Origin: DASRHD01 sp035485575
GTDB taxonomy: Bacteria > Verrucomicrobiota > Verrucomicrobiia > Opitutales > Opitutaceae
Assembly: GCA_035485575.1 (NCBI GenBank)
Contig: DATHNW010000017.1
Span: 62,001 to 126,000 of the forward strand
Length of the DNA stretch: 64,000 nucleotides
Direction: 5' to 3'
How positions within the stretch are numbered: position 1 is the stretch's first letter; every line of letters begins with the position of its first letter. The notes beneath the pieces are model-generated. The model was not told where the DNA came from. It made no database searches and worked only from the letters and a program-made list of their open reading frames with translations. The translations under genes were made by a program, and so were the position numbers. Below are positions 62,332 to 64,000 of this stretch, piece after piece.

Positions 62332-62982
62332 ATGCGCACGGTTTACCTTGTCACCTTCTTCCTCGTGGTGCTGCTCGTCGCAGGCTACGGCTTTCGCGGC
62401 ACGACGTTCACGAAGCCGCCGATCGACGTTTTCCCCGAATGGATGTTTCCCGGCATGAAGCGCCAGTCGAAATACAAGGCGCAGGCCGCCAGCCCGTTCT
62501 TCGCTGACGGCCGTGCCGACCGTCCGCTGCCGGTCGGGGTCGTGCCCTCCGGCTACGGGCCGCTTGCCCAGCCGTTGCACGATGATTCGCACCTCTACGA
62601 CGGCAAGAATCCCGACGGCACGTTTGTGCGCGGCTTTCCGTCACAGCTCGTCATCGACGAAAAATTCATGGAGCGCGGCCGCCAGCGCTACCTGATCTAC
62701 TGTTCGCCCTGCCACAGCGCGGTCGGCGACGGCAAGGGTATCGTTTCGCAATACGGCATGGGCCCGGCGAATTTTCACGACGATCGCATCCGCCAGATGG
62801 CCGAGGGGGAAATTTTCAACACCATCACCCATGGCAAGGGCAACATGATGCCTTACGCCGACAAACTCGCCCCGGAGGACCGTTGGGCCGTCATCGCCTA
62901 CGTGCGTGCGCTCGAGCGCGCCCGCGCCGGCACGGCGGCCGACGTTCCGCCCGAGCACCATCAGGAGCTTGGCCTCAAATGA
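62332..62982 (+). CDS. actE: Alternative complex III subunit ActE (monohaem cytochrome c)
   Basis: 216 residues with an N-terminal anchor (YLVTFFLVVLLVAGYGFRG), a single CSPCH haem motif in YLIYCSPCHSAVGDGKG and a probable axial Met in NMMPYADKL. The lipid-attachment or anchored form is as in other Act operons. It overlaps actF by ATGA. Confidence 0.95.
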   Translation: MRTVYLVTFFLVVLLVAGYGFRGTTFTKPPIDVFPEWMFPGMKRQSKYKAQAASPFFADGRADRPLPVGVVPSGYGPLAQPLHDDSHLYDGKNPDGTFVRGFPSQLVIDEKFMERGRQRYLIYCSPCHSAVGDGKGIVSQYGMGPANFHDDRIRQMAEGEIFNTITHGKGNMMPYADKLAPEDRWAVIAYVRALERARAGTAADVPPEHHQELGLK

Positions 62983-64000
62983 GCACGCAAGCCACACCCA
63001 TCCCCGCCGGTCTTCCCGTTGACGCGTCCGCGTCCAACGCCAGCCGCGCCCTTCTCGCCGGCTTTGCCGGCATCGGCCTCACCATTATCGGCGTGGTCCT
63101 CTCCGGTATTACCACCGTCGCTTTTTCCTGGCTGGTCGGCATCATGTTCTGGACCGCCATTGCGATCGGCATGCTGCTGTTCATCATGATCCAGCACGTG
63201 TTTGACGCCGGCTGGGGCGCGGTCATCCGCCGCCAGTATGAGCATGGCATCGCCGCCTTCAAATGGCTCGCGGTGCTTTTTCTGCCGCTGCTGGTGCTTG
63301 CGCTGGCCTGTCCCAAGCTCGCACCCTGGCCATGGGTGGACGGCACCCGCGTCGTCGAGGGGCACGCCGTTGCGCATGATGTCGTTTATCACAAGAAAGA
63401 GGCTTTTTTGAACCTGAGGATGTTCACCGGCTGCTCGGTGCTTTTCTTTGCCATCTGGATCTGGCTGGCTGCGCGCCTGCGCCGCGCGTCCTTCGCGCAG
63501 GATGCCGACGGCGATCCGCAGTGGACGCACATGAACCGGGTCACTTCGGCCTTTGGCATCCCGCTTGCCGCCATTTCGCTCACGTTTGCTGCCATCTTCT
63601 GGATGAAGAGCCTGGAGTATCACTGGTTCTCCACCATGTACGGCGTTTGCTATTTCGCCGACTGCATGCGCGGCGCGCTTTCCTGTGGCGTCCTCATCAT
63701 GCTCTGGCTTTACCGGCGCGGCGACTACAAGGGCATCCTCAACAACAATCACCTGCACTCCATCGGGCAGCTGATGCTGGCCTTCACCGTCTTCTGGGCC
63801 TATGTGAATTTCTCGCAGTATTTCCTCATCTGGAATGCCAACGTCCCCGAGGAGACCTTCTGGTTCAACGAACGCGAGTCCGGCCAGTGGTGGTATGTCG
63901 GCATGGCCCTGCTGTTCTGCTATTTTTTGTTCTCGTTCTGCTACCTGCTTTCCTATCGCAACAAGATTGTCCACGAGCGCATCAAGTTCATTGCCCGGTG
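62979..64000 (+). CDS. actF: Alternative complex III subunit ActF (NrfD-like), right-truncated
   Basis: The reading frame from the ATG at 62979 (overlapping the actE stop) stays open to the right edge, giving about 340 residues with many membrane helices: FSWLVGIMFWTAIAIGMLLFIM, CGVLIMLWLYRRGDY, and FTVFWAYVNFSQYFLIW. It is the ActC paralogue present in Act operons. The stop and any following genes (often a cytochrome oxidase set) lie outside the window. Confidence 0.92.
   Translation, partial: MSTQATPIPAGLPVDASASNASRALLAGFAGIGLTIIGVVLSGITTVAFSWLVGIMFWTAIAIGMLLFIMIQHVFDAGWGAVIRRQYEHGIAAFKWLAVLFLPLLVLALACPKLAPWPWVDGTRVVEGHAVAHDVVYHKKEAFLNLRMFTGCSVLFFAIWIWLAARLRRASFAQDADGDPQWTHMNRVTSAFGIPLAAISLTFAAIFWMKSLEYHWFSTMYGVCYFADCMRGALSCGVLIMLWLYRRGDYKGILNNNHLHSIGQLMLAFTVFWAYVNFSQYFLIWNANVPEETFWFNERESGQWWYVGMALLFCYFLFSFCYLLSYRNKIVHERIKFIAR

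Noticed and set aside
62961..63974. 337-residue minus-strand open frame
   Set aside because: Antisense to actF, whose hydrophobic frame runs to the edge; the opposite frame is His/Glu/Arg-rich and featureless.
1..64000. CRISPR arrays, tRNA or rRNA genes, insertion sequences, prophage
   Set aside because: No regularly spaced repeats, no cloverleaf or rRNA-like stretches, no transposase or integrase frames were recognised.

Overview
The window is a dense bacterial surface-polysaccharide locus (about 0-51 kb), followed by a tripartite efflux operon (51.5-56 kb) and the start of an alternative complex III (Act) respiratory operon (56.2 kb to the right edge). The Act operon, the GbsR/MarR-like regulator beside a Wzz-type gene, the mix of LIC12162-type and GT-B-like carbohydrate genes, and high-GC housekeeping flanks around a lower-GC sugar locus fit a Gram-negative of the PVC/Verrucomicrobiota type (Opitutaceae-like is my best guess). 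No rRNA, tRNA or phylogenetic marker is present, so this placement is an inference.

Layout. 0-3.1 kb: the tail of a GtrA-type membrane protein on the + strand, facing a minus-strand operon of a GtrB-like glycosyltransferase, a sugar epimerase and an SDR. 3.3-5.1 kb: a membrane-anchored metallo-beta-lactamase-fold hydrolase and an unknown membrane protein. 5.2-7.4 kb: a Wzz-like chain-length protein divergent from a winged-helix regulator. 7.4-14.9 kb: a keto-acid-sugar cassette (KdsC-like phosphatase, NeuB-like synthase without SAF domain, CMP-sugar synthetase, class IV aminotransferase, TIM-barrel isomerase, two SDRs, LIC12162-type transferase). 14.9-21 kb: flippase, GT-B-like transferase, O-antigen polymerase/ligase-like protein, acyltransferase. 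21-30 kb: a second, different keto-acid-type cassette (Gfo/Idh/MocA oxidoreductase, HisC-like aminotransferase, cytidylyltransferase-methyltransferase fusion, acyltransferase, methyltransferase, HpaI-type aldolase, KdsB-like CMP transferase, GT-B-like transferase). 30-33.3 kb: CDP-6-deoxyhexose genes (RfbF, RfbG, a 3,5-epimerase-like cupin, a reductase) with no RfbH. 33.3-43.6 kb: glycosyltransferases, a DegT-FemAB/GNAT fusion, a polysaccharide deacetylase, and a WbpV/WbpL/WbpM-like initiation module. 43.7-51.2 kb, minus strand: membrane protein, methyltransferases, a Wzm/Wzt ABC exporter and a methyltransferase-GT2 fusion.

How the parts fit. Four CTP-dependent nucleotidyltransferases (8.8, 23.2, 27.2, 30.0 kb) suggest a glycan rich in CMP/CDP-activated sugars, including two acidic sugars whose carbon skeletons appear to be made by different chemistry: a PEP-type synthase in one cassette and a pyruvate aldolase in the other. 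Each cassette ends in a large GT-B-like protein that could be its dedicated transferase. The WbpL/WbpM-like module would start lipid-linked synthesis on undecaprenyl phosphate. Both Wzx/Wzy-type and Wzm/Wzt-type export are present, so the locus may make two polymers. The efflux operon (TolC, HlyD-like adaptor, permease, ATPase) and the Act operon look like core-genome neighbours.

No CRISPR array, insertion sequence, prophage or RNA gene was recognised. The strongest non-coding signals are an 11-bp perfect inverted repeat beside the start of the GtrB-like gene, a 13-bp perfect palindrome inside the polymerase-like gene, and a nested inverted repeat plus an 11-bp tandem duplication ahead of the Act operon.
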